From Aldrovandia affinis (Eukaryota; Chordata; Actinopteri; Notacanthiformes; Halosauridae), in assembly GCA_029706075.1 (NCBI GenBank), contig JAINUG010000227.1:313001-377000 (forward strand): a stretch of DNA of 64,000 nt, in the 5' to 3' direction. The position numbers and the translations under genes were made by a program. Below, piece after piece: positions 51,401 through 63,339 of the stretch. Position 1 is the first letter of the stretch; each line of letters opens with the position of its first letter. Under the pieces are notes generated by a model. That model was not told the origin of the DNA, searched no databases, and saw only the letters and a program-made list of their open reading frames with translations.

Positions 51401-53281
51401 AAAAATGCACCCTTCTAAATGCCCCATAGCAATGACTCCCCCTCCCTCTCCCTCATGAAGGTGACTGCAGCTGCTGTGACCGGGACATCCTGAAAGTTGG
51501 GGGGTCTGTGTTGGCAGCAGCCCTCATCTTCCCCCTCCTCGTTTGGGGGGGATACGTCTACCTGCCCTTTGATGCCCCGCAGCTCAACAGTGCCCCCCTC
51601 AGGCTGGTCTACACACTGCGCTGCTCTATCTTCGCCGCCGTGCCCATAATATTAGGTGAGCTGATTGGATTTGGCACCTGTTTGGATTTGATCCAGCTTG
51701 CCGTCAGACGCTAGCATTCTGGATGAGACGTAGCCATATCGCAGGGGTGGGGAAACTCAATCACCCTGGTTCAATTAACTAATTAGTACACACACACATG
51801 CTGGTTCACTCATAGATTAGACCACAGTAAAGAAAAAAGCCATCATTCATGAGCTTATCAATAAACATAGCTGAACGTTTGACCAAGCTACTTAAATAAT
51901 GAAGAGCACAGAAGTTGGCATGAAATCCAGAAATGGATACAGCCCTCCCTCCTCGTGGATGGCGTGTCCACCCGTAACCCTGTAACTGCCCCCCCTCCCC
52001 CCCACCAGGGGTGCTGGTGCTGGGGGTGTCCAGGATCTGGTTCAGCTCGGTGAAGCCGCTGTACGAGGGGGGCGCGGAGAGCCGGGAGGTCAGCGTCCAC
52101 TGGCGCTACGTCAGCGACTCGCTCTCCCTCTTCCTGCTCTACTTCCTGCAGCTGGCCGTCATGGCGACCTACCTGAGCCAGGACCTGCTGAAGCTGGTGC
52201 CCCTGCTGACCATCGTGTTTGCCTTCGGCAGGTAATGCGCCATGCAAATCCTTCATTGCATGCACCGTGTGTGTAGGGGACACTATTAGAGCTGTTTTGT
52301 TATGCAAATGAGAATTTTGGGTGATTACAATAAGCCATGCAGCCTGTTTAGGCTTGTAATTATGCCTAGTGCCTAGGGAGCATCTAGCATGCTGTCAAGC
52401 CTGATCTTGAATGCCACAAAGGTGTCTGCTTCTACTACATGGCCGGGCAAGCTGTTTCACACAGAGTTGCTGAGCAATAGCATACTGATGGATCAGGGGT
52501 TCGATTCCCCAGCTGCGCCAGCCTGGCTCTGGCCAGTAGTCCAGGTTTGGGGGCGGCAATTGGCTGTCCGCCCCAGAGGGAGGGAAGATGGCAATAGCTT
52601 GCCATATGCAAAAGTGGCTCTGTGTGTATCGGAGTTCTAGTTCAGGGGTGTCAAACTCATTCCATCGAGGGCCGAGTGTGTGCAGGTTTCTGTTGTAACC
52701 AATGCACTACACCAGGTGATTTCAATTAGGTTCCCTCCTTAGTTGAAGAAGTGAGCTAATTAGTGAAATCACCTGGTGTAGTGCATTGGTTGCAACAAAA
52801 ACCTGCATACACTCGGCCCTCGATGGAATGAGTTTGACACCTGTGTTCTAGTTGATGGCTTGGCGAGTTCCGTCTTGGAGGAGACGGTTCGTCGCCCTTA
52901 TCACTGCCAGCCCTGGAGCTGTACAAGGGAGGGATAGTTCAATTAGAAATGGGGTACACTTGGCTACCAAATTGGGAGAAAATGTGAAACAAAATAGAGT
53001 TATGATGAAGTTGTAGCCCGTGCCCTGCTCCACTGCATTGGTCAGCTGTCCCGTAGCTGTGACTGACGAGCTGTCTTGCTGTGATTGACAGGCTGGTGTA
53101 CTGGGTCTCTGTGGCATTGGGCAGCAGTGTGAGGGCAGTGGGCTTCGGCCTGTCCTTCCTGCCCATCATGACCATGCTGGGGGCCAACCTCTACTTTGTC
53201 TTCACCCTGGATGGAGGGGGCGGGATCTTCGCCCTGGAGCCCCCGCCTACCCCGCCTACCCGGATGAGATTCTGGGGGTAA
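48411..53281 (+). CDS. tmem79: Transmembrane protein 79 (mattrin), complete, 4 coding exons
   Basis: Multipass membrane protein of the Golgi/endosome system; in mammals linked to lamellar-granule secretion and to Frizzled turnover. Exons: 48411-48996, 51461-51655, 52009-52231 and 53092-53281, total 1194 nt, 397 residues (human about 394). The N-terminal half is charged and Gly/Glu-rich, with NWMPEKAAQVFSPNVRILHP matching the conserved LLPEKAARAFVP region. A Cys cluster (CDCSCCDRD) precedes the first membrane span. Membrane spans visible: SVLAAALIFPLLVWGGYVYL, IFAAVPIILGVLVLGVSRIW, LFLLYFLQLAVMATYL, LKLVPLLTIVFAF and GFGLSFLPIMTMLGANLYFV. The ATG at 48411 is the first in the open frame; the longer frame upstream has no ATG. 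C-terminus RMRFWG recalls human RPRPWG. Confidence 0.94.
49013..49237 (-). mobile_element. tRNA-derived SINE with L2-type tail
   Basis: On minus: 'agtagtgtaatggttaggga' (A-box), 'ggttgcaggttcaattccc' (B-box), body with 'ctgaattgcttcagtaaaaa', then 'cgctctggataagagcatct' tail. The best copy of this family in the window; tmem79 intron 1. Confidence 0.88.
50080..50242 (+). repeat. L2-type LINE or SINE 3' end
   Basis: Ends with 'cgctctggataagagcgtct' and TGTAATGTAA repeats. tmem79 intron 1; the stretch 49237-50080 shows nothing else. Confidence 0.7.
50367..51243. mobile_element. Harbinger-like MITE with long inverted repeats
   Basis: Right end (about 51155-51241) 'cctgcttcgtgagacaggcc' is inverted at 50604-50690 ('gtcttgtgaagcaggat', 'ggcttaaccctgggtt', 'cacgactgtggctcac'), about 85 bp of pairing. 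A second outer copy of the terminus, 'cctgtctcacgaaggaag', starts at 50369, suggesting a nested or rearranged element. No transposase. Confidence 0.7.
52490..52990 (+). mobile_element. tRNA-derived SINE split by an insertion
   Basis: Head B-box 'caggggttcgattcccc', body 'gggggcggcaattggctgtc', then interruption at 52643-52845, then the rest of the body and tail 'ggctaccaaattgggagaaa'. tmem79 intron 3. Confidence 0.82.
52643..52845. mobile_element. hAT-type MITE, 203 bp, with 8-bp target duplication
   Basis: Ends 'caggggtgtcaaactcattc' and its inverse 'gaatgagtttgacacctgtg'. The 8-bp duplication 'ttctagtt' occurs at 52635-52642 and 52846-52853. Inverted similarity covers most of its length ('caccaggtgatttca' and 'tgaaatcacctggtg'). 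Confidence 0.93.
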
Positions 53282-54140
53282 GAGGGGGAAGGGGAGGGGG
53301 GGAAGGGTTCGTTTTTGGGTTGGAGCTTCCGCCGGTAGACTGGGCCTAGATAGGAGTCGAGTGGGCTGGGATTTCTTCTTGGGACTGGATTGACATCTGC
53401 GTATTGAGCACTGGAATGAGACAAGCTGGCCCGGACTAGTTTTGAAGATTCACTACAGTGAAATTGCTTGCCTACTGCCAGCTATGAGCCATGTGTGCCT
53501 ACAAGGACCAGTGACTCCTCCATACATTTCTTTTACAGATAAAACTCAACAGTGCTGGATTTGTAATGTGTAATTAACATAAGGGGAAAATTTCTGATGT
53601 GATGCTGCACCCATTTGAGACTGTGATTTAAAGGATAGGAGGTGAAGTAGAAAGTACTAGTTTATCTAGTTTCCCCCAATCAGAGCCTAGACGCACACAC
53701 ACTTGAGGCCGCACTAGAATTAACAGGTGTAGGGCGAACGCTATAGGCTTTACACACTAACCACAGGAGACTAGACTGAGGACGGTTCTGTACTGTGTTA
53801 GTATGCACTGAAGAGTTTACCGTTCTGCGTTTGCATGCCTGTGCCTTTTATGGTCTCCTTTTAGATCGAGGTCATTTACACCGTTAGCATGGATCTGTGC
53901 ACGTTCGCTGTATCACATCCTAGTTGTTTGACAGCAGTGATTGATGGTGAAGTCATCCTTTTCTATACATGTTATTGATTTATTCATACTTTCCCCTTCT
54001 GGTGAATAACCCAATTCTGTTTTCAAATGTTTGTACAAATTGTAGTGTTTTCAAATGTTATATTTTATACTCCGAAAATACCATGGTGCCTGAAAATGTA
54101 GAAATTAATTGAATGAATAAAAACAAAATTTACATCAATT
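53282..54140 (+). other. tmem79: tmem79 3' UTR with polyadenylation signal
   Basis: AATAAA at 54116-54121, about 840 nt after the stop. No other feature. Confidence 0.7.
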
Positions 54141-56070
54141 GAACTACTGGAGACTCCGACTGCCTGTTATTTTGGTCAAATTTGGTCAGCATCAACACTA
54201 AAGATGGAGATATTCCACTGTGTCTGCTTACATGATCCCAATGGCTCCTCCCACTGATTCTGAACCAGAAGAGCAAAAGGAACCCTCCAGAACAGGAGGA
54301 CTTTAAAAGAAAAACTCATTTCCTAGCTTACATACACCCACAAAGCAAGAGTAACCACTTTGCGTGTTTGTATAAATTCCCATGTACAGGGGTTAATATC
54401 AGAGGTGTTTTGGCTCTAAGCCACTGTCAAGAGTAAAGGTTGCTTCCTGTTGTTCTTGAGTGGCATACAAAGACAAAGTAACTCCCACAAATTCCAACAT
54501 GGTCTTCAATCTTTCAGCTATCACTACGTGATTCTAAAAATACATTTTTGTCCCCGAACTTTTCTTTTTCTCCCAATTTCAATTGCCCAATCATACTTTA
54601 TTGCTCTTGCCACCACTGGGACGCCCCTCTGTAAATTTGGGAAAGCTGCGCATTTTCGTTCTGCAGTCCACCAGCTGAGCTGCACAGTAACTGCGCTGGA
54701 GGACTGCACTACTCTATGCAGCTGGTGCAGACAGACTGCTGGTTCCCAGTCAACCAGAGCTGCTGCTATTGTGTGATGGGGTGGGGGGATATAGTTATTT
54801 TCCCACTAAAACTATTACATTTTTTAAAACTTGTGAATAACAGTTTATTCTGAATTTATTCTGCGGTTTGAAGTCAGTTTGCATATTACAAGTACAAAAA
54901 ACCAGGGATAGTTGTTTTTTTGAGAAATATTGTACATATTGGACGCCCTCCCATCAGCCAAGAGGGGTTGGCATTGTGTCAAAATCAGAAAAAGTGCACC
55001 ATTGGCAACTTTTATGTATGGGCTCTTGAATCAGTATGTTAATATCAGTTTAATAGCAGTTCCTGTGCTCAGTGAAAATGTAGACACTTTAGATGCTGCT
55101 GGTTTATTCCCCTTAGTTTCGCCCCTTATCTGCGCATCCATTTATCAGCCACAGTGCAAAATCACAACTAACAGCCAGGTGTTCCACACGCAAATCTTTA
55201 TGAAAAGCAAATCATAATTTAAAAACAACAAAACCATAAACTTAAAACAATGATTTTTACATTTGATTAAAAAAAAAAAAACCCTGTGAGAATTATCGAT
55301 TAGTGCAGAGGGCTGTAACAGTGATCCATCAGCACACTTAGGCCAAAGCAACGGCCCTCTTATTAAAACAGTGGTTGCAGATTCTTTTGATGCTTATCAA
55401 AGAGCTGACTTTTTTTTTTAATGAGGGGAATAGTTTGGGGGTTAGAGAGAAGCAGATTTTCCTATATACTGTAAAAATGTTTTAAAGAAAAACTATTCTG
55501 TTGTGATTTGAGTGATACTCTGTATGATACCAAACACTGCGGTGAGTGCCTTGAAAAGCCACACCTCTGACCCAAACCTACCACAAATGGAACTAAAAGC
55601 ACACAGCACAACACCATCAGCTCGTTTCCAGACGCTATCGCCTGACATGGAAACAGCAGGTGTCTCTCACTAGCTCCTCCTCCCATGCGGCTAATAATTA
55701 CCCAAGTGTGCCATTACACATTATTCACCAGCCGTCCGTCATTCAGGCTCTCCTTGACTGATGACAGCCACTGCACTTTCAGATCTCCATGGTTACTGGA
55801 AAAGAGGAGTCATTCTTCCTCTATTCTCCTCCCAGAGTGGGCCTGGAGCAGGGCGAATACCGGCTCCCTCTAGTGGAGACATATCGTGGTAAAACACGTG
55901 TCAACGTGTTGCCAAATCCCAGCTCGATGGGCCAGTGGCCACTTCGGTCTTCAGCTCACTTAAGATTAAATTGTGCGTTCATGCAGCTGGTGCACTGTTA
56001 CATAGCAATTCCTGTCGCAGCTGTAAGTTCCCCTGTGTAATATTTCACTGTGTACTGGGAAAAGCTATGA
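54141..56070. other. Tail-to-tail gap, tmem79 to glmp
   Basis: No gene supported. Part of 54540-54790 ('tttctcccaatttcaattgc', then GC-richer sequence) looks like a degraded minus-strand SINE tail and body. The rest is unremarkable AT-rich sequence. Confidence 0.4.
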
Positions 56071-56658
56071 TTCGATTTATTTATTAAAAGCGTTGAGTTT
56101 ATGGGAACAGTTCACCAGTTTTTCTGATATCTGGGATAAAAAATAGAAACTGTTAACCCAGCATCTCGTCCGAGAATCAGTGGCATGGGACACTTAAAAA
56201 GACCTAAAACCATTATCATTTTTTAAAAAGTGTTTTTTGGAATGTTTAAGAGTTTACAGGCAAGCTCTCAGTTGCCTAATCACATCATTTCCGTTTTTAC
56301 AAGCCGTTTTGACAGTCACACTCCTAATCTGTTGGGACGACGCTGAAAGACTAGCCATTGGTGGATATTCTCAGCAGTCTCATATGATTGGCCAGTTCCA
56401 TCTATGACGCGTGAATGCTTCCCCCTCCCCAACACACAGATTGCCTTTACTGTGTAGACGTAGTCCTCATTCATTGGCCGCCCAGTTTCAGAAGACTCCC
56501 TGTGGAGTTCTCATGTTTTCCGGCTTCCATGGAGTATGTTGTGTGCATGGTGCCTCTCCTGCCGAATGGAAGGTGACCCTGTTACTGTGGGAGGGGCTAA
56601 GGGGGATCTCTGGGTAAAAAGTCTGTGCAGCAGAGCAGGGTGGGGTGAGGATTGGGTG
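56071..56658 (-). other. glmp: glmp 3' UTR (inferred)
   Basis: AATAAA on minus at 56076-56081 (and an overlapping one next to it), about 580 nt after the stop codon. Confidence 0.6.
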
Positions 56659-57855
56659 TCAGTTGATTGGCTCGTAGGCCAGTGGCTCCGTTCTCCTCTT
56701 GCGGATGCACACGTAGACCCCGCCCAGCAGGATCAGGATGAGGGGAGTGCCCAGCCCCACCGCCATGATTACTATGACCAGTGGGGAGAAGGAGTCGACG
56801 GGAGGGGTGCCCAAACCCACCAGCATGGTCCTGACAAGAGAGAGAGAGACACACACCGAGGTTACTCCACTGTCCAGACCAATGAAACATTATGAGCAAC
56901 AGAGCTGCTTTCACTTCCATTTCAATTCAGTCAGTTCAGGAAATGTCATTCAGTCATTCATGTTGCAGGTTCGGGAGCATGCTAGTCTCATTCTCAGATG
57001 GCAAGGCCTCGGTCACTCATCGTACGATTAAATTAGTTGAAAAAGAGTGATGGCTTTCCATTTCTGAAGCACTTTTCATTGGCTGGCTGTTAGAGCACCT
57101 GCCTCTAAGAGACTGACTCATCACATTAAATAGTACACAGAGATCAACAGGGCTCCTCCCTGCAATATGAGCAGGCTTATCACCAAACACAGTGCTTTTA
57201 TGGCCAAGCCTTATATAACAAGGATACATAAAGGCTAGCAGCGTGTCAATGCTTAACATGGCAGCCGTATCTAAAAGTCTAAAATATGTGCCGGGGTAAA
57301 CTCTGGGAGCAACAGGGAGGCCACATAGACGGTAGAGGGCTGACTGCACGCACTCACCAGCTGAGGTAGTCGGTGGTGTTGTAGAAGGGGTCTCCAGCGA
57401 TGCCGAAAGACACGTTGAGGCCGCTGGCCTGGTACCCGTCTCCGAAGTAGGCCCTGACCAGGCCGGAGGGGGGCAGCTCTGGCAGGGGCACGGGGCTGGA
57501 GTGACGGCAGGGCGTAGCCTCCTCCAGACTGGGGTTGGCAATGCGGTAGGCCACCGGCTTCCACTGGGTGTACCCCAGAACTGGGGAGGTGGTGTTGAAG
57601 GGAGAGGCTACCCACTGATGCACCTGGGAGAGAAGGGGGCACCGTCAGAGGCCACAGGGCTCGAACCCCAGACCCTTGAGCAGAACAGGTGCTATAAACA
57701 GCTCAGGGTCAGTGCTAATAACGAATAACATGTATGTATGTAGGAAAGTGCAAGCAGTAGAAGACGGCATCTGTTTAACAAATGCATAATCAACCCAGAG
57801 ACAGACACAATCCCTCTCCCACGCACCAGGAGCACGCGCACACACGCACGCACGC

Positions 57856-57945
<90 letters not shown>

Positions 57946-60900
57946 TTTGTGAACACTCTACCTGGAATATGGAGGGTGTGTACTCGTCATCAATGGATCT
58001 CAGTACTTCCACTCTGCTGGGGAGGTCACTGCTGCCCACGGTCTGGAGCTCCAGGGAGAAGCGCGAGTGATTGGACCTCGCCGTCACGCCGTCCAGCCAC
58101 ACCCGCAGCTGGGAGGAGTTTGCATTGTGGAGGAGGCGGGGCCAGCCATGGTCACGCCCCCCTGACCCAAATGCGGTTATCTGGGGAAACGGAACGTTTA
58201 TAAAAAAAAATTTAAAAAAAAAAACAAAAAACACGCGTTTAAGTGGATATGAAACCAATCATTACTCAGTATGATAAATTACTGACAAAAATCACATTAA
58301 TATAGCGCCTTTCACTTTGGAGAACCTCCCTCCATATATCCCAATTTTTGATTCTCTGATTGATCATCAATAGATAAATAATTATAATAATAATAATAAT
58401 ATCTTTATTTGTATAACACCTTTCCAGCAGTACAGCACAAGGTGCTTCAAAACAGACAAGGTCAAACAAACCAAGCATAAAAGAAATGGAAAAATTGAAT
58501 AAAATGGCTTAAAAACAAGATGGATAAAAAAATAAAATAATGATAAGGATATCTGAAGCTATGAGTTAAAAACCCCCCTGGCCTGGCGGATGGCGCAGCG
58601 GTCTAACGCACCACGCTTCGGAGTGGTGTGCGCTGCCCGTCAGGGACGCGGATCGAAACCCGCGTCTCTACCAGACCAGCCCTGGTCGTCAGCCCGATCG
58701 GAGGTGGCATTTGGCTGTCCGCCTCCGGGGGAGGGGGGAGGGAGAGCCAGCACGAGTCCGTCGAGGAGAAGGTTAAGAAGTCCGTGGAAGATTTCCCGTC
58801 TCGAAAGAGGCGGGAACACTCAACCAGGAATGTGTGTCTCGATCCCGGAGGACGGGCGACGGACTCGTGAGGGTGGGGAATTGAAGTAAATAGAGGGTTT
58901 AATTGGCAACCAAATTGGGAGAAAAACAGGGAAGAAAATTAAAAATAAAAAATAAAATAAAGAAATATAAAAGAATGAATGAATGAATGTAAAAGGAGAG
59001 GTGCTCTCTTGAGCCCGTCACCTCCAGGCAGAAGGAGCCGTTGCTGAAGCTGGGGGAGCCGTCCCCCCCACACAGCCGGGCCGAGTCGGCGGTGAGGTTC
59101 AGGTCCCCCCAGGTGAAGTTCTGGAGCTCGTAGGGGGGCAGGAAGCTGGAGGGGGGCAGTGTCTGGGGGTTGGCCGTGTTGTTGGCGTCGTCATACTCCC
59201 ACAGCTGAGGGGAAGCGACACAAGTTTAGAACAAGGCTACACTCACATAGCAGGGCCTGAGCAATCTCATGACAGCAAACATTCTCTCCACCACCATCCT
59301 AGCAGCAGGGTTAACACCTGAAACATTACAGCATGCAAGATTAGTGCTCTTTATGCTCCTGTGTAATAGAAATGACCAGCTGGATTCATCCGCCGTGAAT
59401 AGAGCAGCTGAAACAGGGGAAGGTCCTGGTGACAGCTCAGAGAGACAGGAGGAAACAGGCCCCACTGGGGCTGATGAGGGCTGGCTACCCTATGGAGTAT
59501 GAAATATAAAATGGAGTAAACAAGAAGGGTGAGGTCACCGACTCACTTGGGTGAAGATCAATGCGCTGCTGTACAGAATGCTACTCTCGGGCTCCACCTG
59601 CAGGCTGCTGGGGGGACTGCCTGAGAGGAAGCGGCGCCAGTCCACCTTCACTGAGGAAGAGGAGGTATTGGTGTGCACCATCAGCAGGGTGGGGGCACCC
59701 AGGCTGCAGAAGAGGAAGTGCAGGGTGTCATTGGCCCCCACAGCACGCACGTGCAGCAAGCTGACACCAGGGGGCGGTGTAATTGAGGAGTTCAGACCCG
59801 GATTCAGCTCCAGGGACACCTGTGAAGGATGGAGAGGAAAAACTGTGGGCAGGGTGTCCCCAAAAGCACTGACCCTAGATCAGTTTAAGATGTTTTGTAT
59901 AAATAAATACAAATCAGGGTTATGCCTGCTGTGGTGCTAGCTGATCCTGCAACTATTGACGGGGAGTAGAGAGAGTATAAAAAGGACAACAGCAGACAAC
60001 AGCACTGATATGAAAATTATGTACCAATACCAATCATTTTTTATTCATTGTCCCATTTGTGCCCTGGCAAAAAAAAAAAAATCTGCCCTTCATTATAATT
60101 TTCAATGAGCAAAAATTAAATCATACTAATGTATGGAACAGATTTTATTGTAACATTCTTTCACATACTCATTGTAATGTGCTACATATCTTACTTGTAA
60201 ATGGCAGATCAGATTTTATGTGAATGAATAAAAATGTGCAATACTGTTTTCTAAAGTTATAACTACAGGCTAACATGTTCCCATTTCCCCCAAAGAAAGC
60301 ACAGGGTTCAACCGTTTTTTTTCCAGTGAACCAGTTGGGTTGGTAGCCTAGGTCAGAAAGTCTACTGGCCTAAAAATAAATTTTAATGAACTGACTCAAT
60401 TAAAAGTAACTGAGTGCCAATAAATTATTTATTAATCCCATTCAATAAGAAAATTCAGCATTACATCCTTAAGTTAACTGGCTGTGCCATATAGGCCTAG
60501 GCTGCTATGAAATACACGCTATCAACTGTCCCCAAGAATGCCATTCATTACTAAAATAGTACTACGTATTACAACACATTTGAATATGCCTATATATTAT
60601 ATTTAAGCAATATCAATATCCTACATGATTAAATCTATGAGCAATATCATGCCTTTTTTGCTTTCATTTTTAGGGTTAATGTGCAACAAATGCCAGATCT
60701 TCCTAATTTAACTCAGAATTATAAACCTGAAGGACAACTAATGGTAACTTATTTTCACCAACGACTTAGTACAGTTACTAGCTAAACTAAATTCAAGACA
60801 TTGGAGAGTGAGGTAAAGCTGATGGCAGTCAACAACCGATACCGATAGTCCACCGATATATCGGTGCACCCCTAGACAACAGGTTGGCAGAGTTGCCTCA

Positions 60901-62258
60901 TCCTTCATGGTCTTAGTCTTATCAGTGGTGCCAGTAGCAGCAGACGCAAGACACATGACCTCAAAGACTGAGATGGTTCATATGCAGGTCGTTGAAATGC
61001 CTGAGCCCTGCTGATGCAGTGTTGCACATGACCCTTCTACCCCCTGCTATTACTGAGTGGTGTAACGGGACCTTTGAATCGACGGTGGGCATCTTTACAG
61101 TGTTTGAACGAGCTGAAATTGTGGCCTTGATGTATAGGACGAGCTATCCATACTTGAAGTTCAGTTCATATGCAGATGTGGGCAGTATTGATTGACATAA
61201 AAACCTTGCCTACAATTTTACAGTGAGGTTTTCTAATTGTAGTCACACGTTGTATTCACACGCGTTTTGTATGACTAGTACAGCACGGAAATCACATGGA
61301 TCTATCCCCAAAGCTCAATGTAGTGATATCACTTCTTAACTATCAAACAAAATCGTTGTTGTGTTATGGACACATTAACGTGCCCTGTTAAACTGTACTG
61401 ACTGCGGGCCTTGAGTGTACAACGCAATCACCCAATACTGATGTTACATTTTTCATAGTGATGTTACACACGTAGCTAACAACTAGCTAACATCGGGGCC
61501 GGGTGAACCGGGGAGCCGCTGAAATTCGGTATCGTTCGATAACGCCGACATTGAAGTATAGACACTGTCTACTCTCTCTGTTGAGTCAGTCTGGCCGGCC
61601 ATTCTGAATTATAACTCACATTACTGAATGAATGTATACATAGCTAAGTTAAGTAGGTTCAGGCTACCTAAGCTAACCAGCAATCATTGTGGATTCCCAA
61701 AAATGTCGCAGCCGGTAGCGCCATGTAACGAATGGAGCTAGCTATGCCGTATTCCCTGCGATTAAAAATAAAAAGCCAAATCTAGAAAAGGTAACTAGCT
61801 AGTAAACACGAAAGGAAAAGGTAACTAGCTAGTAAACACGCTCACATTCAAATATAAAATACTACCTAACATAGGCAACATAGGCTATTTAGTTAGGTGG
61901 CAGATAGCAAGCGGTCTAAACAACACCGCACAGCCTATAGCGGATGTCTAGGCTTTGTACGTTATATATATATATCCAAGGCCGAAACGACCATATATAT
62001 TGGGGGGGACACATCCCCCCCAATATTCAGATATGCTCAAAATGTCCCCCCCAATATATAGCCTAGCTGATTTTTTTTTTAAATGTCCCCCCCAATGTTG
62101 ACTCCATGGTTACGGCCTTGTATATATATATACGCTAGACGGGTCAATATAAAAAGTCATATTACCTGCCGCTTGTATTTATCGCCGTCGATGATAAACC
62201 CTGAAACGAAATGTAAAAGTAGTAAAAGCAGCTGTGCTGTGTTCACGGTGAACGCCAT
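56659..62258 (-). CDS. glmp: Glycosylated lysosomal membrane protein, complete, 6 coding exons
   Basis: Lysosomal type I membrane glycoprotein, the accessory subunit that stabilises the transporter MFSD1 (family knowledge). Exons: 62166-62258, 59547-59819, 59022-59204, 57962-58180, 57358-57623 and 56659-56830, total 1206 nt, 401 residues (human 406). All phases agree. Signal peptide MAFTVNTAQLLLLLLHFVSG. The lumenal part has about twelve N-glycosylation sequons (for example NSSI, NDTL, NFTW, NLTA, NGSF, NHSR, NTTS, NVSF, NTTD) and conserved LWEYDDANNT and SIDDEYTPSIFQ. One membrane span near the end (SPLVIVIMAVGLGTPLILIL), then a short tail ending YEPIN, a YXX-hydrophobic lysosomal sorting signal. 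It is tail-to-tail with tmem79, and its promoter lies about 300 bp from the cct3 3' end. Confidence 0.95.
57838..57943. repeat. (AC)n microsatellite
   Basis: Starts as ACGC units, then pure AC; ends 18 bp from the glmp exon 4 donor at 57961. Confidence 0.93.
58585..58960 (+). mobile_element. tRNA-derived SINE, different head
   Basis: Head 'ggcgcagcggtctaacgca' (A-box) and 'cggatcgaaacccgcg' (B-box). Body 'ggcatttggctgtccgcctc' and tail 'ggcaaccaaattgggagaaa' resemble the SINEs at 17880 and 52490. An A-rich tail follows. glmp intron 3. Confidence 0.82.
59820..62165. other. glmp intron 1
   Basis: No exon or RNA gene supported. AT-rich, with 'gctagc'/'taacta'-rich sequence toward the 5' end (61450-61860) and a MITE at 61962-62132. 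Confidence 0.5.
61962..62132. mobile_element. Small MITE with TATATA...CCAAGGCC inverted ends
   Basis: Left 'tatatatatatccaaggcc' and right 'ggccttgtatatatatata' are inverted. The interior has 'atgtcccccccaat' twice and the inverse 'attgggggggacaca', a strong hairpin. Confidence 0.7.
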
Positions 62259-62276
62259 CTTTGTTTTCTGGAAACG

Positions 62277-62314
62277 GTCACGTGCATTTTCACTTCGCGT
62301 TTCGGTCAGCTGAC
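62277..62314. promoter_or_regulatory. glmp: CLEAR-like E-box in glmp promoter
   Basis: 'gtcacgtgca' at 62277-62286 is 8/10 to the CLEAR consensus GTCACGTGAC bound by TFEB/TFE3. It lies 19 bp upstream of the start codon, within the presumed leader or core promoter. A second palindrome 'gtcagctgac' lies at 62305-62314. Confidence 0.55.
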
Positions 62315-62574
62315 GCAGCCCGAGTCACAAGACCGAACGAAGGCGGATCACCTTTATCACCTTACCATCAGTCCAGTCACTTATGCGGGAGACAAAACTA
62401 TTTGTCTGCTGGATTTTATGTATTTTCATGAATGAGTGGAATGAGTGAAATGAGTGAAATAGTTCACCAGTACATTTACAATATTAATACAGACGATACA
62501 TAAATACACATTTAAACACTTTAAACACAAACAGGCAATTTGAGATCCACAAATAAGACAAAAGTCGAGCATGA

Positions 62575-63246
62575 ATTTAATTCCATGTTTATTACTACTG
62601 CAAACATAAGAAACCGTAACACAGACCAAATGGAGTAAAGAGCGTGGGTGAACGCACACACTGAGGGTTCCAAACACAAGACACACCATGCCAACTTCAT
62701 TGTTAAATCAGAAAACACTCTGCACACTTCCCTGGCATCCTGCTCGAAAGCCCCTGCAGGGAAATGGCAGAATGTAGTGGTCTTAGAACGGACGTAGTTT
62801 CCACAGGTTGCTCGCGGCCAGATCAGTTGGAATGCGTCAGCACACACCTTGGTCCCAGTGTGGACGTCAGTTTGATTGTAGAAGTGCTTACACACACGGG
62901 CCCAGAAAGACAAACTATCGGACACCCCATCGAACCCCCCACCCCCACCCACTACTATATGAGCTGACCGTATACAGAGAAGAATCAGCCTTCGGTATAC
63001 AGGTTTGCATTGAAAAATAAACCTCACGGACACAAGTAAGTTTGCATTGAACATATTTCCTGACTGTAATACCTTTAACATAACAGTAATAAACACAGTG
63101 GAAGTTAGCATGGTGGAGAGGCTCCAAGTGGGACAACGCCTTGCTCTCTCTCTCTCTCCTCCGTGTTTGTACCTTTCCCTCCATCGCCCTCCTCTTTTCA
63201 TCACCCCCTTTCCAAATGCCTCCCCTCCCTCCCCCTATCCCTGGCT
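62575..63246 (-). other. cct3: cct3 3' UTR with polyadenylation signal
   Basis: AATAAA on minus at 62587-62592, about 660 nt after the stop codon. Long ORFs here on either strand are not conserved-looking. Confidence 0.65.
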
Positions 63247-63339
63247 CTACTCAGCACCGTGCCCGCCTCCTGCCTGCTCATCTCCTTTCTTCTTGTGCCC
63301 GGATACGATGTCATCGATGCGCAGCAGCAAAATGGCCGT
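63247..63339 (-). CDS. cct3: T-complex protein 1 subunit gamma, last exon
   Basis: Final exon of the gamma subunit of the cytosolic TRiC/CCT chaperonin, which folds actin and tubulin. The acceptor 'cttccag' precedes it; it encodes TAILLLRIDDIVSGHKKKGD and a Gly-rich tail of ten residues, then TAG. The LLLRIDDIVSGHKKKGD stretch is diagnostic of CCT3. The rest of the gene is beyond the right edge. Phase 0 at the start. Confidence 0.95.
   Translation of the reverse strand, partial: TAILLLRIDDIVSGHKKKGDEQAGGGHGAE

Noticed and set aside
58585..58670. Possible functional tRNA gene
   Set aside because: A- and B-box are present, but no cloverleaf can be folded and the sequence continues into a SINE body and A-rich tail.
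62521..63204. 227-residue minus-strand ORF
   Set aside because: Lies entirely in the cct3 3' UTR, downstream of the cct3 stop; no recognisable domain.
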